From the NCBI RefSeq assembly GCF_026711005.1, contig NZ_JAPPVJ010000005.1:62001-126000 (forward strand): a stretch of DNA of 64,000 nt, read 5' to 3'. Every line of letters begins with the position of its first letter. Position 1 is the first letter of the stretch. Under the pieces are notes generated by a model. The model saw only the letters and a list, made by a program, of their open reading frames with translations. It did no database searches and had not been told where the DNA came from. This DNA comes from Sphingobacterium sp. UT-1RO-CII-1 (lineage in GTDB: Bacteria; Bacteroidota; Bacteroidia; Sphingobacteriales; Sphingobacteriaceae). The position numbers and the translations under genes are program-made. Positions 34,507 to 43,384 of this stretch are shown piece after piece.

Positions 34507-37296
34507 CTATTGATATATGCTATTGGGGTCGTTCATCGTTTTTTGATCCTCCGAAACTTTAAAATACTCCCCTAGCCACCAAGGCGACCTAATAGCAGCT
34601 GGCTGAAAATCCTCACTATTCATATAGCCCAATATGGATTTCAAGAGTTGTTTGGCAACAAAACGTTTATTCAGATCCGTATGCAAGTCTATAGAAGTAA
34701 CAAATAGCTTGCCTTTACCAACCATTCCTTCAAAAGCAAGAGATAGTTTTCTATTATTCGCAAAATTATCGATCATTTCTATGAGCGGGCTTCCTCCCTC
34801 CAAAGAGTCAATAATCATCGTAGTAGAGTTAAGGTGCAAGTCCCACCATTGCCAATCCGTATGTCCTGCAGTCGGAAAAGAAGAAAACATGGGGTGCTCA
34901 GGGTCTGCTAATAACCCCATTGTACCCGCTTGTTTAGGGAAATGGACAGGGCTCCAAAATACAGGGACAAATTTCCCTTCTAATCCTTGTACTTTCTTCC
35001 AATCTGGATTAAAAAGTACCGAATGCCCTTCTTCCAATAGCCTGACTGCTTGATTGACATCCCGCGTATATTTCACCTTTCCAAAATCTACCTCATCTAA
35101 AGCAGGATATACCCAAATATTCCATGAGTTTTTATATTCTGTATCTTTGATACGTATTTCTACAGTCAATTGCTCTGCCTTTTTAATATCCTTTAAATCA
35201 ACTATAAAATCACCTATTTGACTATTAAGCCCCTTATCCAGAGTTGCTACTAACTCTCCTTCTGCCAATGAATTCTCACCGTCCCTTACCCACCACTGTA
35301 TCACTTGATTATTTAATTTTTTGCCACCATAATTTGAAACAGATACTTCAGCTTCAAAAGCTTCACTGTTTAAATATGTTGCTTTTTCAAACTCTATTAA
35401 AGGTACTACAGGAGAGTTAAAAGCTCTAAATTCTGATGCATCAATAATTCCTTTACTATCCCAAAAAGCATCCAACAATCCTACTAAAGCAGTACCTTGG
35501 CCCGGGAAGTCGTGCAGATCTAAAAGCTGAAAGCCACTAATACCTTGTGTCTTCAAAGCTCTCTCAATCTCCTCTTTATAAAGAATTGCAGCAAGTTTAC
35601 CGGAAGACATCAGAAAATCATCAGCCTTTTGGAGCATGTTTTTCTGCAAAAGATCAGCTTTAATAGCCTTGAAATTTAAAGGATCAAGCACTCCCGTATA
35701 TTTTTCAATTTCTCTAAGATTTGGATACACAGCGTATTGACCAATTTCGTGTGTTACGATAGGAACATTTGTACTGGCTACTGAATTTTTATAATTGGTA
35801 TTAAATGAAGGAGACTGAGTATTAAAGACACCTTGCCCTCTCACCCAACCATCCACTGTCCGCTGTGTAATAAGAAAATCGTCATTATATTCAGGACGAT
35901 CTCCATGCCCACGTTCGAAAGTATACGCTGTATTTGCATAGAGGTGTCGGTTGTCCATACGTTTCAGAGAGTCCACCATCTTATTCAACACGTGCATATC
36001 TCCCTGTAACTCGTTACCTAAAGCCCACATCATGAAAGAAGGATGATTTCCATATTCCCTAATCATATGTTTAGCCTCTTCGTACAAAAAATCCACTGTA
36101 CTTCGATGTTCTCCAATATTTAATGCCCAAATAGGTAATTCAGCTTGCAGATACACTCCTAACTCATCTGCTGCTTCAAAAGCCCCTTTCGGTGGACACC
36201 ACGAATGAAAGCGTATATGATTTAGCCCCCACTCTTTAGCTTTTGTAAAAACATCAAGCCACCCTTTTCTATCCATTGGTGGATGCCCAGTTAAGGGAAA
36301 AATATTACATTCTAAAGTGCCTCTTAGAAAAACAGGCTTGTCGTTTAACTCAAAAGTTTTTCCCTTGGCCGAAAAATCACGGAAACCAAAATCTATGGCA
36401 CGGCCTTTTAATGCATCTTGTTTGCTTAAAGAAATTAAAAGCGTATAAAGATGAGGAGAGAACTCATCCCACCCGTGCACATCGCCAGGCATATTGTATG
36501 TAAAATCAACTATATTTTCATTTGGCTGGAGAACAACTGATTTGCTATAACCTTCAGTCTCCGATCTAGCCCCTTTATCAAAAACATTGATTACTATATT
36601 TTCCTTTATAGCTTTAGCATTATTATTCTCAATTATCGCTTTCACTCGGATAGTTTTAGAGGCTAAGTCTGGAAAAACCTGTACATCTGTAAAATGTATA
36701 GCAGGTAGAGCTTCTATACACATTTCTCCAATAACACCGTTCCAAATAATTTGAGTATGATCAGTGTATGCATGCCCCATATTATCATAACTCAGGTCGA
36801 AAAACTTTCGATTATCGATACGTAAGGTAATGCGGTGTTCCTGACCTACTTTTAAATAATCGGTCAGATCAAAATAATGAGGAGAAATTAAACTATTAGC
36901 ACTCTGATTAATAGGTACACCATCAATCCAGACATCCGTTTTCCATAGAACACGTTCTAGCTTAAGAATATACTTTTTATTTTTCCAATCTTTAGGCAGG
37001 CGAATTGATCGCTCATACCAAGCAGCGCCAACATACCTGTTTTTACGCGTTAAATGAGACAGCTGTGGTCTTTGCAAAGCTGGCAAAAGCTCGTTTCTAA
37101 CACCTAGACCTGCCCCATCTGTTGTCCCCGGCAAATGAATACTTTGTGAGAACTTTTTGTTTAGCCATCCTGAGTGCTGCCCTTGATCCAACGAGTCTAG
37201 GGCTACTGTCCAGCTTCCTGACAGATCCAATATCTCTTGTCCTTTAGCAGAAAAAATAGTACTCAATAAAAGCAGAAGCAATACGATGTTTTTCAT
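34507..37296 (-). CDS. Secreted glycoside hydrolase family 2 (beta-galactosidase-like)
   Basis: A 929-residue enzyme with a signal peptide (1-19, ending SAKGQ). Domains in order: a GH2 sugar-binding jelly roll (about 25-200, LDLSGSWTVALD, WNGVIGEM), an Ig-like domain (about 200-310), and a TIM barrel (about 315-620) with IRFHSWCPP, acid/base Glu429 (WALGNEL) and probable nucleophile Glu517 (IVTHEIGQ). A C-terminal beta domain completes it. The family includes beta-galactosidases, glucuronidases and others, and the substrate is not fixed by these residues. The upstream genes for galactonate breakdown favour a beta-galactoside. It starts 33 bases after the aldolase stop and is the last gene of the putative operon. 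Confidence 0.93.
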   Translation of the reverse strand: MKNIVLLLLLLSTIFSAKGQEILDLSGSWTVALDSLDQGQHSGWLNKKFSQSIHLPGTTDGAGLGVRNELLPALQRPQLSHLTRKNRYVGAAWYERSIRLPKDWKNKKYILKLERVLWKTDVWIDGVPINQSANSLISPHYFDLTDYLKVGQEHRITLRIDNRKFFDLSYDNMGHAYTDHTQIIWNGVIGEMCIEALPAIHFTDVQVFPDLASKTIRVKAIIENNNAKAIKENIVINVFDKGARSETEGYSKSVVLQPNENIVDFTYNMPGDVHGWDEFSPHLYTLLISLSKQDALKGRAIDFGFRDFSAKGKTFELNDKPVFLRGTLECNIFPLTGHPPMDRKGWLDVFTKAKEWGLNHIRFHSWCPPKGAFEAADELGVYLQAELPIWALNIGEHRSTVDFLYEEAKHMIREYGNHPSFMMWALGNELQGDMHVLNKMVDSLKRMDNRHLYANTAYTFERGHGDRPEYNDDFLITQRTVDGWVRGQGVFNTQSPSFNTNYKNSVASTNVPIVTHEIGQYAVYPNLREIEKYTGVLDPLNFKAIKADLLQKNMLQKADDFLMSSGKLAAILYKEEIERALKTQGISGFQLLDLHDFPGQGTALVGLLDAFWDSKGIIDASEFRAFNSPVVPLIEFEKATYLNSEAFEAEVSVSNYGGKKLNNQVIQWWVRDGENSLAEGELVATLDKGLNSQIGDFIVDLKDIKKAEQLTVEIRIKDTEYKNSWNIWVYPALDEVDFGKVKYTRDVNQAVRLLEEGHSVLFNPDWKKVQGLEGKFVPVFWSPVHFPKQAGTMGLLADPEHPMFSSFPTAGHTDWQWWDLHLNSTTMIIDSLEGGSPLIEMIDNFANNRKLSLAFEGMVGKGKLFVTSIDLHTDLNKRFVAKQLLKSILGYMNSEDFQPAAIRSPWWLGEYFKVSEDQKTMNDPNSIYQ

Positions 37297-37329
37297 AATT
37301 TATTTTTTTTAAAAAAGTACAATGAATTA

Positions 37330-38097
37330 TTATCCTGCCAATACTTCTGCAATAATACTTTTACAAGCTTCTTGAATAATTCCAACATCAACAGAATAGG
37401 AAATATAATTGACACCCAGATTTACCCATATTTTAGCATCATTGATATTATCTGTAAACACACCTGTTGCTATATCATTGACTTTACACCTCGCAATAAT
37501 GTCTCGCATCTTGTCCAATACTAAAGGATGGTTAATTTGCCCACTTACTCCTAGTGCCTGGGATAAATCGTAAGGGCCGAGAAATACAATATCTATCCCC
37601 TCTACCGCTAATATCTCATCAATATTTTTCACGGCTTCCGTTCCTTCCAGTTGTAAAATAAGCACACAATCGTTAGCCTCTCTAAAATATTCAAAACGAT
37701 CTTTATTCGAATATTCAGCCGCACGAACAAACCGACATACACCACGCATACCCTGCGGATAAAACTTCGCCGATTGCACAGCCTTTAGCGCCTCAGCAGC
37801 ATTGGTAACCTGAGGAACCTGCACACCCCCAGCCCCAATATCTAACGCTTGACCTATATTAACCGCCTCATTTTCGGCTACTCTAATAATAGGAAAAGTA
37901 GCAGAAAGCTGAGCAGCTCTAATTAAATTTTGAGCGTTCAGAATACTATTCGGCCCATGCTCTAAGTCTATGATAATAAAATCAAAGCCAGCGTAGCCCA
38001 TGGCCTCAACCATACCAGCATCAGAAGTTTTGGAGAAAGGTCCAATAACAGTTTCTCTGTTTTTAATCTTATCTATAAAATTCATCTTATTATTCAT
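37330..38097 (-). CDS. HpcH/HpaI-family class II aldolase
   Basis: A 255-residue metal-dependent aldolase (ATG 38085, four codons in, is an alternative start). Family landmarks are FDFIIIDLEHGPNS (residue about 38), PIIRVAENE (Arg of the active site), GAGGVQVPQV, the metal ligands in LQLEGTEAVKNIDEI and the second ligand region IVFLGPYDLSQALG. These enzymes split 2-keto-3-deoxy sugar acids into pyruvate and an aldehyde. It lies between galactonate dehydratase and GH2, so it probably cleaves 2-keto-3-deoxy-D-galactonate to pyruvate and glyceraldehyde, in place of the usual KDGal kinase and DgoA. That substrate is an inference. Confidence 0.9.
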   Translation of the reverse strand: MNNKMNFIDKIKNRETVIGPFSKTSDAGMVEAMGYAGFDFIIIDLEHGPNSILNAQNLIRAAQLSATFPIIRVAENEAVNIGQALDIGAGGVQVPQVTNAAEALKAVQSAKFYPQGMRGVCRFVRAAEYSNKDRFEYFREANDCVLILQLEGTEAVKNIDEILAVEGIDIVFLGPYDLSQALGVSGQINHPLVLDKMRDIIARCKVNDIATGVFTDNINDAKIWVNLGVNYISYSVDVGIIQEACKSIIAEVLAG

Positions 38098-38178
38098 TAT
38101 GGTTTTAACTCATTTCTCTTTTCTGCGTGAAGGCAAAAACAAAATAGCCTGTTCTGTATGCAAGCTTTCTAGTCCTAA

Positions 38179-39327
38179 TCACCACTCAGCAACAGAGCCG
38201 TCTTGATGTCTCCACACAGGGTTGTGCCAATCATGCCCTATTTTAGCCATTTCTCTGACATAGGCTTCGTTCACAGTAATACCTAAACCTGCACCGGTAG
38301 GTATTTGCACAAAACCGTCTTTATAATCAAATACTTCTCGATTAGTGATGTAGTCTAACAGATCGTTTGATTTATTATAATGTATGCCTAAACTTTGCTC
38401 CTGAATAGCGGCATTATACGACACGGCATCAACCTGTAAACAGGCCGCTAAAGCAATAGGGCCCAAAGGGCAATGTAAGGCTAGGGCCACATCATAGGAC
38501 TCTGCCATTGCTGCGATTTTACGGCATTCGGTGATCCCTCCTGCATGAGATACATCGGGCTGAATAATATCAACCGCTCGACTCTCAAAGATCTTTTTAA
38601 AATCCCATCGAGAAAACAAACGTTCACCCAAGGCGATAGGAATACTTGTTAATGAAGCCAATTGCTGAATACCCTCTAAGTGCTCGGACAATAATGGTTC
38701 TTCTATAAAGATGGGGCTATACTGCTCTAATTCTCGAACTAATATTTTAGCCATAGGCTTATGCACGCGCCCGTGAAAATCTATTCCGATATTGATATCA
38801 TTTCCGAAATTTTCCCGTATCATGGACATACGTTCCAGCAAAGCATCTACTTCCCTATAGGAATCTATAAAGCGCAAGCGATCGGTACCATTAATTTTGA
38901 TAGTTTTAAATCCTCTACTAACGACTTGTTGAATTTCATCAAGCAAAAGCGTAGGCTGATCACCACCTACCCAAGAATAAACCTCAATCTGAGATCGACA
39001 TTTACCACCCAGCAGTTCATAAATAGGCGCATCATAAAACTTACCTTTTATATCCCATAGCGCCTGGTCTATGCCTGCAAGTGCACTCATAAGAATGGGC
39101 CCACCACGGTAAAAACCACCACGGTACATGCTATTCCAGTGATCTTCAATATCCAAGGGGCTCTTCCCTATTAATGTTGCCATCAGTTCTTCAACTGCAG
39201 CATGAACAGTGTCTGCCCGTCCCTCCAGAACAGGCTCACCCCAACCGATAATCCCCTGATCTGTTATAATTTTTAAGAATAACCAACGTGGTGGCACCTT
39301 AAACAATTCGTACCCTGTAATCTTCAT
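38179..39327 (-). CDS. dgoD: D-galactonate dehydratase
   Basis: A 382-residue enolase-superfamily enzyme that follows Escherichia coli DgoD from end to end: PPRWLFLKI, YRGGFYRGGPILMSALAGIDQALWDIKGK, YSWVGGDQP, IDFHGRVHKPMAK, FIEEPLLSEH, ERLFSRWDFK, QPDVSHAGGITECRK, HCPLGPIALAACL, EQSLGIHYNK and the C-terminal WRHQDGSVAEW. The metal ligands (Asp, Glu, Glu of the DFHGR, IEEP and GER segments) and the catalytic His residues are in place. It converts D-galactonate to 2-keto-3-deoxy-D-galactonate. It starts 2 bases after the SDR stop and is followed by the aldolase. Confidence 0.96.
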   Translation of the reverse strand: MKITGYELFKVPPRWLFLKIITDQGIIGWGEPVLEGRADTVHAAVEELMATLIGKSPLDIEDHWNSMYRGGFYRGGPILMSALAGIDQALWDIKGKFYDAPIYELLGGKCRSQIEVYSWVGGDQPTLLLDEIQQVVSRGFKTIKINGTDRLRFIDSYREVDALLERMSMIRENFGNDINIGIDFHGRVHKPMAKILVRELEQYSPIFIEEPLLSEHLEGIQQLASLTSIPIALGERLFSRWDFKKIFESRAVDIIQPDVSHAGGITECRKIAAMAESYDVALALHCPLGPIALAACLQVDAVSYNAAIQEQSLGIHYNKSNDLLDYITNREVFDYKDGFVQIPTGAGLGITVNEAYVREMAKIGHDWHNPVWRHQDGSVAEW

Positions 39328-39329
39328 TG

Positions 39330-40118
39330 CTAAAAGTTATCTGCATGATATAAAGCGGCAGTAAGGCCTCCATCTACCAAAAACTCACCACCTGTAATAT
39401 TCGCACTGGCTTCGGATGCTAAAAAACCGACCAGCCGTGCAATATCCGCTGGAGTAGAAATACGCCCAGTAGCATGTAGTTTCAAAACATCCCGCTCGAC
39501 CGCATCAGGCGATTCTTTATCATGAAGCCAAGTTTGATAATGATCTGTATCTGTAAAACCGGGACAAACACAATTCACGCGGATTCCATAGCTACCCAAG
39601 CTTAAAGCCATACTACGTGTCATAGCATTAACTCCACCCTTAGCCGCTGCATACATTTCAGTATGCGGTAATGTGCGAAAAGCATGATTGGAAGAAATAT
39701 TAATGATTGCTCCTTTCACTTCCGTTTTAACCATTGCCTCTGCAACATATTTAGAACACAAAAACACACCTCTTAGATCGGTATCAACAACTCTGGACCA
39801 ATCATCAAGTGTAGCTTCTAAAAGGGGCTTAAAAAGAGTAACTCCTGCATTATTGACAAGCACATCGACCTTACCATAATGAGATATAACTGCACGCACC
39901 ATATCCTTAACACTTTGCTCTTCACGCACATCCGTCTGCACAAAATAAGCCTCCTGACCTAAGGACACTAATTCTTTTTCGAGCTGTTCGCCTTCTTGTT
40001 TGTTTAAAGTAGCTAACACGACACAGTAGTCTGAAGTTGCAAACTGACTAGCGATACCTTTTCCGATACCGCTTCCTGCTCCAGTGACAACGACTACCTT
40101 CTTATTTATTTTATTCAT
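39330..40118 (-). CDS. SDR-family dehydrogenase, probable sugar dehydrogenase
   Basis: A 262-residue classical short-chain dehydrogenase. The cofactor motif TGAGSGIGKG (residues 12-21), NNAG near 91, the catalytic Ser in INISSNHAF and YAAAKGG (Tyr-x3-Lys near 157-161) are intact, and the fold ends with NITGGEFLVDGG. Members oxidise sugars such as glucose, galactose, fucose or arabinose. It directly precedes dgoD by 2 bases, so oxidation of D-galactose to galactonolactone is the natural guess. No lactonase gene is visible in the operon, and spontaneous hydrolysis or a remote gene would be needed. Confidence 0.9.
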   Translation of the reverse strand: MNKINKKVVVVTGAGSGIGKGIASQFATSDYCVVLATLNKQEGEQLEKELVSLGQEAYFVQTDVREEQSVKDMVRAVISHYGKVDVLVNNAGVTLFKPLLEATLDDWSRVVDTDLRGVFLCSKYVAEAMVKTEVKGAIINISSNHAFRTLPHTEMYAAAKGGVNAMTRSMALSLGSYGIRVNCVCPGFTDTDHYQTWLHDKESPDAVERDVLKLHATGRISTPADIARLVGFLASEASANITGGEFLVDGGLTAALYHADNF

Positions 40119-40164
40119 TAAAATATATTGACAACATTTAAATCAATTGAAACCTTGTTTTAAC

Positions 40165-41466
40165 TCAAACTCTGTTATCTTTTGTTTCTGGAACAAAAAA
40201 GAGTAAAAACAAAAAGTATACTCCACAGAGCAATGAAAAGCTTAAAAAGGTTTGGAATATACTTAAGCTGTTAATCATGACAGGGAAAATATACGTGATT
40301 GCGAAACATGCTATCCATAGAAAAGCAGAAGCAATAGCCATAGCCTGCTCGCGTACTTTGATAGGAAAGATTTCAGCTATAATAACCCAGGTTACGGGAG
40401 CTAAAGTTGCAGCATATGTTCCGATAAAGAGCAAAACCAACCCGCTCACGAAACTTTGAGGAATGTAATTGCCCTGAAAAGATAAACCAATAAGCAATAA
40501 TAAAACAGACATAAGCCCCGAACCGAACAACATCATTTTTTTTCTTCCCACACGGTCAACCACACGAATAGCTACAAGTGTAAATGCAAGATTTATAGAA
40601 CCTATTAAAATCTGTATAAAAAGCTGATCATTGACATCCATTCCAACACGTTCAAAAATAATCGGCGCATAAAACAAAACAGCATTTGCTCCAGATATCT
40701 GTTGGAATATAGCAATAATGACTCCTAAGATCAGTAAACCAAAATATGGCTTCTTTACGAGAAACTTTAAAACTTGCACATTGGAGTCGCTTCGTTTCTC
40801 TTGCTGCGACTGCATATATGCCAGTTCGTCCTCGGCATCTTGTTTATTAAAAATTTTATATAAAAGTGCCTCCCCTTCTATTTGCTTACCTTTATAAAAA
40901 AGATATTTAGGGCTCTCTGGCAAAAAAATTGAAGCAAATAAAAACACAATGGCAGGCACAGCTCCGCTAATAAACATCCAACGCCAGTTACCCTCCACTT
41001 GCGCTAAATAATAGTTAGAAAGATAGGCTAATAATATACCGATGACTATAGCCAGCTGATTAATAGACACCATCTTACCGCGAGAACGCAGTGGGCTTAT
41101 TTCAGCAATGTAAAGAGGAGATAACACCGATGCGCCACCTACACTAAAACCAGCGATAACACGCCATATAATTACCTGATCTATAGTTTTAGCAAGCCCC
41201 ATCAGGATAGAAGATGCAATAAAAATGCAAGCAACACCGATTAATGATGGTTTTCTACCAATACGCTCCGCTATTTTACCGAAGAAGATAGCACCAAAAA
41301 TACAGCCTATATATAAACAGCTTGCTACCCAGCCTAACTTTTCTGGACTCAATGCAAATTCAGGTGTAATAAAGGGAATTGTTCCAGAAAAAATCGCAAT
41401 ATCAAAGCCAAATAACAAGCCTCCTAAGGAAGCAATTAAACTATAGGTGAATACCCGTTTGTCCAT
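40165..41466 (-). CDS. MFS sugar porter (sugar/proton symporter)
   Basis: From the ATG at 41466 the transporter has 433 residues (an in-frame ATG ten codons upstream adds only polar sequence). It has twelve predicted helices and the sugar-porter signatures: GGLLFGFDIAIFSG in helix 1, GRKPS loop after helix 2, SPLYIAEISPLRSRG, PESPKYL after helix 6, QQISGANAVLFYAP in helix 7, VDRVGRKKMM and PETKDNR at the end. This matches XylE/GalP-type symporters. It probably brings galactose or galactonate released outside the cell into the cytoplasm. It is followed by the SDR gene after 46 bases. Confidence 0.94.
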   Translation of the reverse strand: MDKRVFTYSLIASLGGLLFGFDIAIFSGTIPFITPEFALSPEKLGWVASCLYIGCIFGAIFFGKIAERIGRKPSLIGVACIFIASSILMGLAKTIDQVIIWRVIAGFSVGGASVLSPLYIAEISPLRSRGKMVSINQLAIVIGILLAYLSNYYLAQVEGNWRWMFISGAVPAIVFLFASIFLPESPKYLFYKGKQIEGEALLYKIFNKQDAEDELAYMQSQQEKRSDSNVQVLKFLVKKPYFGLLILGVIIAIFQQISGANAVLFYAPIIFERVGMDVNDQLFIQILIGSINLAFTLVAIRVVDRVGRKKMMLFGSGLMSVLLLLIGLSFQGNYIPQSFVSGLVLLFIGTYAATLAPVTWVIIAEIFPIKVREQAMAIASAFLWIACFAITYIFPVMINSLSIFQTFLSFSLLCGVYFLFLLFFVPETKDNRV

Positions 41467-41551
41467 AGCATTTGTAAGTGTATAAATTGTAAACACCTAA
41501 ATTAGTGCAACGCTTTGAAAAGAAGATGTATAAAACCAGTAATTTAATGGA

Positions 41552-42451
41552 TTATATCACCTTTGAAATACTGGTATTTCTATAATTTAAGGGAGAAACC
41601 CCCATATGCTCTTTGAAAAGGCGAGAGAAGTAATATTGATCGTCAAAGCCCAACTGGAATGAAATTTCAGATATCCTTAGATCCGAAAACTGTAGTTTAT
41701 AACAAGCTTCTTGTATTTTCAAATAATTGAGATACTCTATTGGCGAATAGCCTGTTCTTGTTTTAAACAGCTTTGAAAAATGAGAAACAGATAGATTATT
41801 ATACGAAGCAATCTCTTTTAAGCTTACCCGGCTATCGATCTTGGTTTTTAAATAATCAATAGCTAAATCGATCACATCGCTTTTAGAATCATCGTTTAAG
41901 CGGTCGAACATTTTACGGTGTAAATAGGTACTTAAAAAGTAGGGTATAATTAGAGAGATCGCATTTAAAACCTCGCCACTATATTCACGGGAAAGTAATT
42001 TATACATTTTTTCAAATGTAAATTTTTGTTCGTCGCTAAAAATCAATGAGTCGGTCTCTACAGAGATTGTTTGTAAGTGCTCGGTTAACAAAAGATCAGC
42101 CTGTACACCACCAAAATGCAACCAATAAATACTCCAAGGATCGGCCTCATCTGCACCATAGCTATGCGGGATGGTTTTAGGAATTATAACAAAACTATTC
42201 GCTTTCAACGTAATCTCTTCCCGACCAACCTGAACTTTGCCGCAGCCATCCACACAATGAATCAAAATATACTCGCTGCAACCGTTCCTACGTCTCCGAT
42301 AATGCCCCTTTGCCTTTGGAAAATAACCAATATCCGTAACATAAAAACTTTGCACTATTGCAGGCAACTGCTTATTTTCAATGACAGTGCGTGGGACAAC
42401 AACACACAACTCCCCCTCAAAGCCGTCACGTTTACTTCTTGAACCTATCAT
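41552..42451 (-). CDS. AraC-family transcriptional regulator
   Basis: A 299-residue activator. Residues about 25-160 are an AraC-type cupin ligand-binding domain (SEYILIHCVDGCGKVQVG, NSFVIIPKTIPHSYGADEADPWSIYWLHF). Residues about 195-295 are the double helix-turn-helix (VSLKEIASYNNLSVSHFSKLFKTRTG, ISEISFQLGFDDQYYFSRLFKEHMGVSP). It lies 85 bases upstream of the sugar porter and is co-oriented, so it most likely senses galactose or a breakdown product and controls the operon. Confidence 0.95.
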   Translation of the reverse strand: MIGSRSKRDGFEGELCVVVPRTVIENKQLPAIVQSFYVTDIGYFPKAKGHYRRRRNGCSEYILIHCVDGCGKVQVGREEITLKANSFVIIPKTIPHSYGADEADPWSIYWLHFGGVQADLLLTEHLQTISVETDSLIFSDEQKFTFEKMYKLLSREYSGEVLNAISLIIPYFLSTYLHRKMFDRLNDDSKSDVIDLAIDYLKTKIDSRVSLKEIASYNNLSVSHFSKLFKTRTGYSPIEYLNYLKIQEACYKLQFSDLRISEISFQLGFDDQYYFSRLFKEHMGVSPLNYRNTSISKVI

Positions 42452-43018
42452 AATTTAAAAAAATAAGATAATCTATCACTACGAATATACGTTATAAAAA
42501 AAATAGATGAACATCTAAACAGCAAGATTTTACAAACAAATTGCGAAGAGACAAACATACTAACCATCATAAAATCAAACCATACTGCTCAATGAAAGTA
42601 AATGTAGGATACTAAACGATATAAACTAACTCCATTTTTATAAAAAACTTAATTATTATCTATCATATAGAAGAGTACTATGCGTATTTCTATCTTTTTT
42701 TATTGGCAGTCATGCTACTTCGTAACCAGGTGTGTTAGTATTTGACGAACGATGTGAGTTTCATAACTCATAGGGAAATTTAGAATGTATGGATTCAATA
42801 AGCTTGTCTTCTTGGTACAAAAATGTGTAGTATAAAGATTTCCAATATATATCGAAGGGTAAAATTCCGCCAAAGTTCAACGAAGGCCAAAAAACTTTTT
42901 GGCGGAATTTCACCCCTATTTTCAATGCTCTATAGCAAAAAAGAACACTAAAATCATTCTTTAAAGGCACTCTATGTGCATTTTTCATTTCCTACGAGAC
43001 ATATTTAGCTTTCGCTTT
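42452..43018. other. Intergenic region with an 18-bp-arm inverted repeat
   Basis: No credible gene is present. The 75-codon minus-strand frame at 42761-42988 shows no family features. A long inverted repeat lies at 42857-42874 and 42898-42915: GGGTAAAATTCCGCCAAA against TTTGGCGGAATTTCACCC, 17 of 18 bases pairing, with a 23-base loop containing a possible extra stem (AAAGTT/AACTTT). It has no T run suited to a terminator and could be a structured RNA element, a protein site or the relic of a small mobile element. Confidence 0.6.
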
Positions 43019-43375
43019 CCCATCTGGGTTTTACTTTTTCCCGTCTGGGTTTTACCTTTTCCCATCTAGGTTTTCCTTTTTCCCATCTGGGTTTTACTTT
43101 TTCCCATCCGGGTTTTACCTTTTCCCGTCTGGGTTTTACCTTTTCCCGTCTGGGTTTTCCTTTTTCCCGTCTGGGTTTTACCTTTTCCCGTCTGGGTTTT
43201 CCTTTTTCCCGTCTGGGTTTTACTTTTTCCCGTCTAGGTTTTACTTTTTCCCGTCTAGGTTTTACCTTTTCCCATCTAGGTTTTTACTTTTCCCGTCTGG
43301 GTTTTACCTTTTCCCGTCTAGGTTTTCACTTTTCCCATCTGGATTTTCACTTTTCCCGTCCGGGTTTTACCTTTT
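43019..43375. repeat. 21-bp tandem repeat array, 17 copies
   Basis: Seventeen head-to-tail units of exactly 21 bp occupy 357 bases without an indel of period. The plus-strand core is CCCGTCTGGGTTTTACC followed by a short T run. Units differ at a few positions: G or A at base 4, CTGG, CTAG or CCGG in the middle, and AC, CC or CAC in the second half. The array ends 9 bases before the stop codon of the GH2 gene at 43385, in its 3' untranslated region. There are no spacers, so it is not a CRISPR. No long frame with a start runs through it. Confidence 0.97.
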
Positions 43376-43384
43376 CCCTAAAAC

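Noticed and set aside
42761..42988. 75-codon minus-strand reading frame
   Set aside because: It spans both arms of the long inverted repeat, shows no recognisable motif and has no promoter or start context.
43019..43375. Possible CRISPR array
   Set aside because: The 21-bp units are directly joined without unique spacers, and no cas gene is in the window.
43019..43375. Possible repeat protein (7-codon repeat such as KVKPRRE on the minus strand)
   Set aside because: Units with shifted A runs or CTAGG variants bring stops into every frame along the array. No start codon precedes an open run of useful length, and the frame does not join the GH2 gene, which stops before it.
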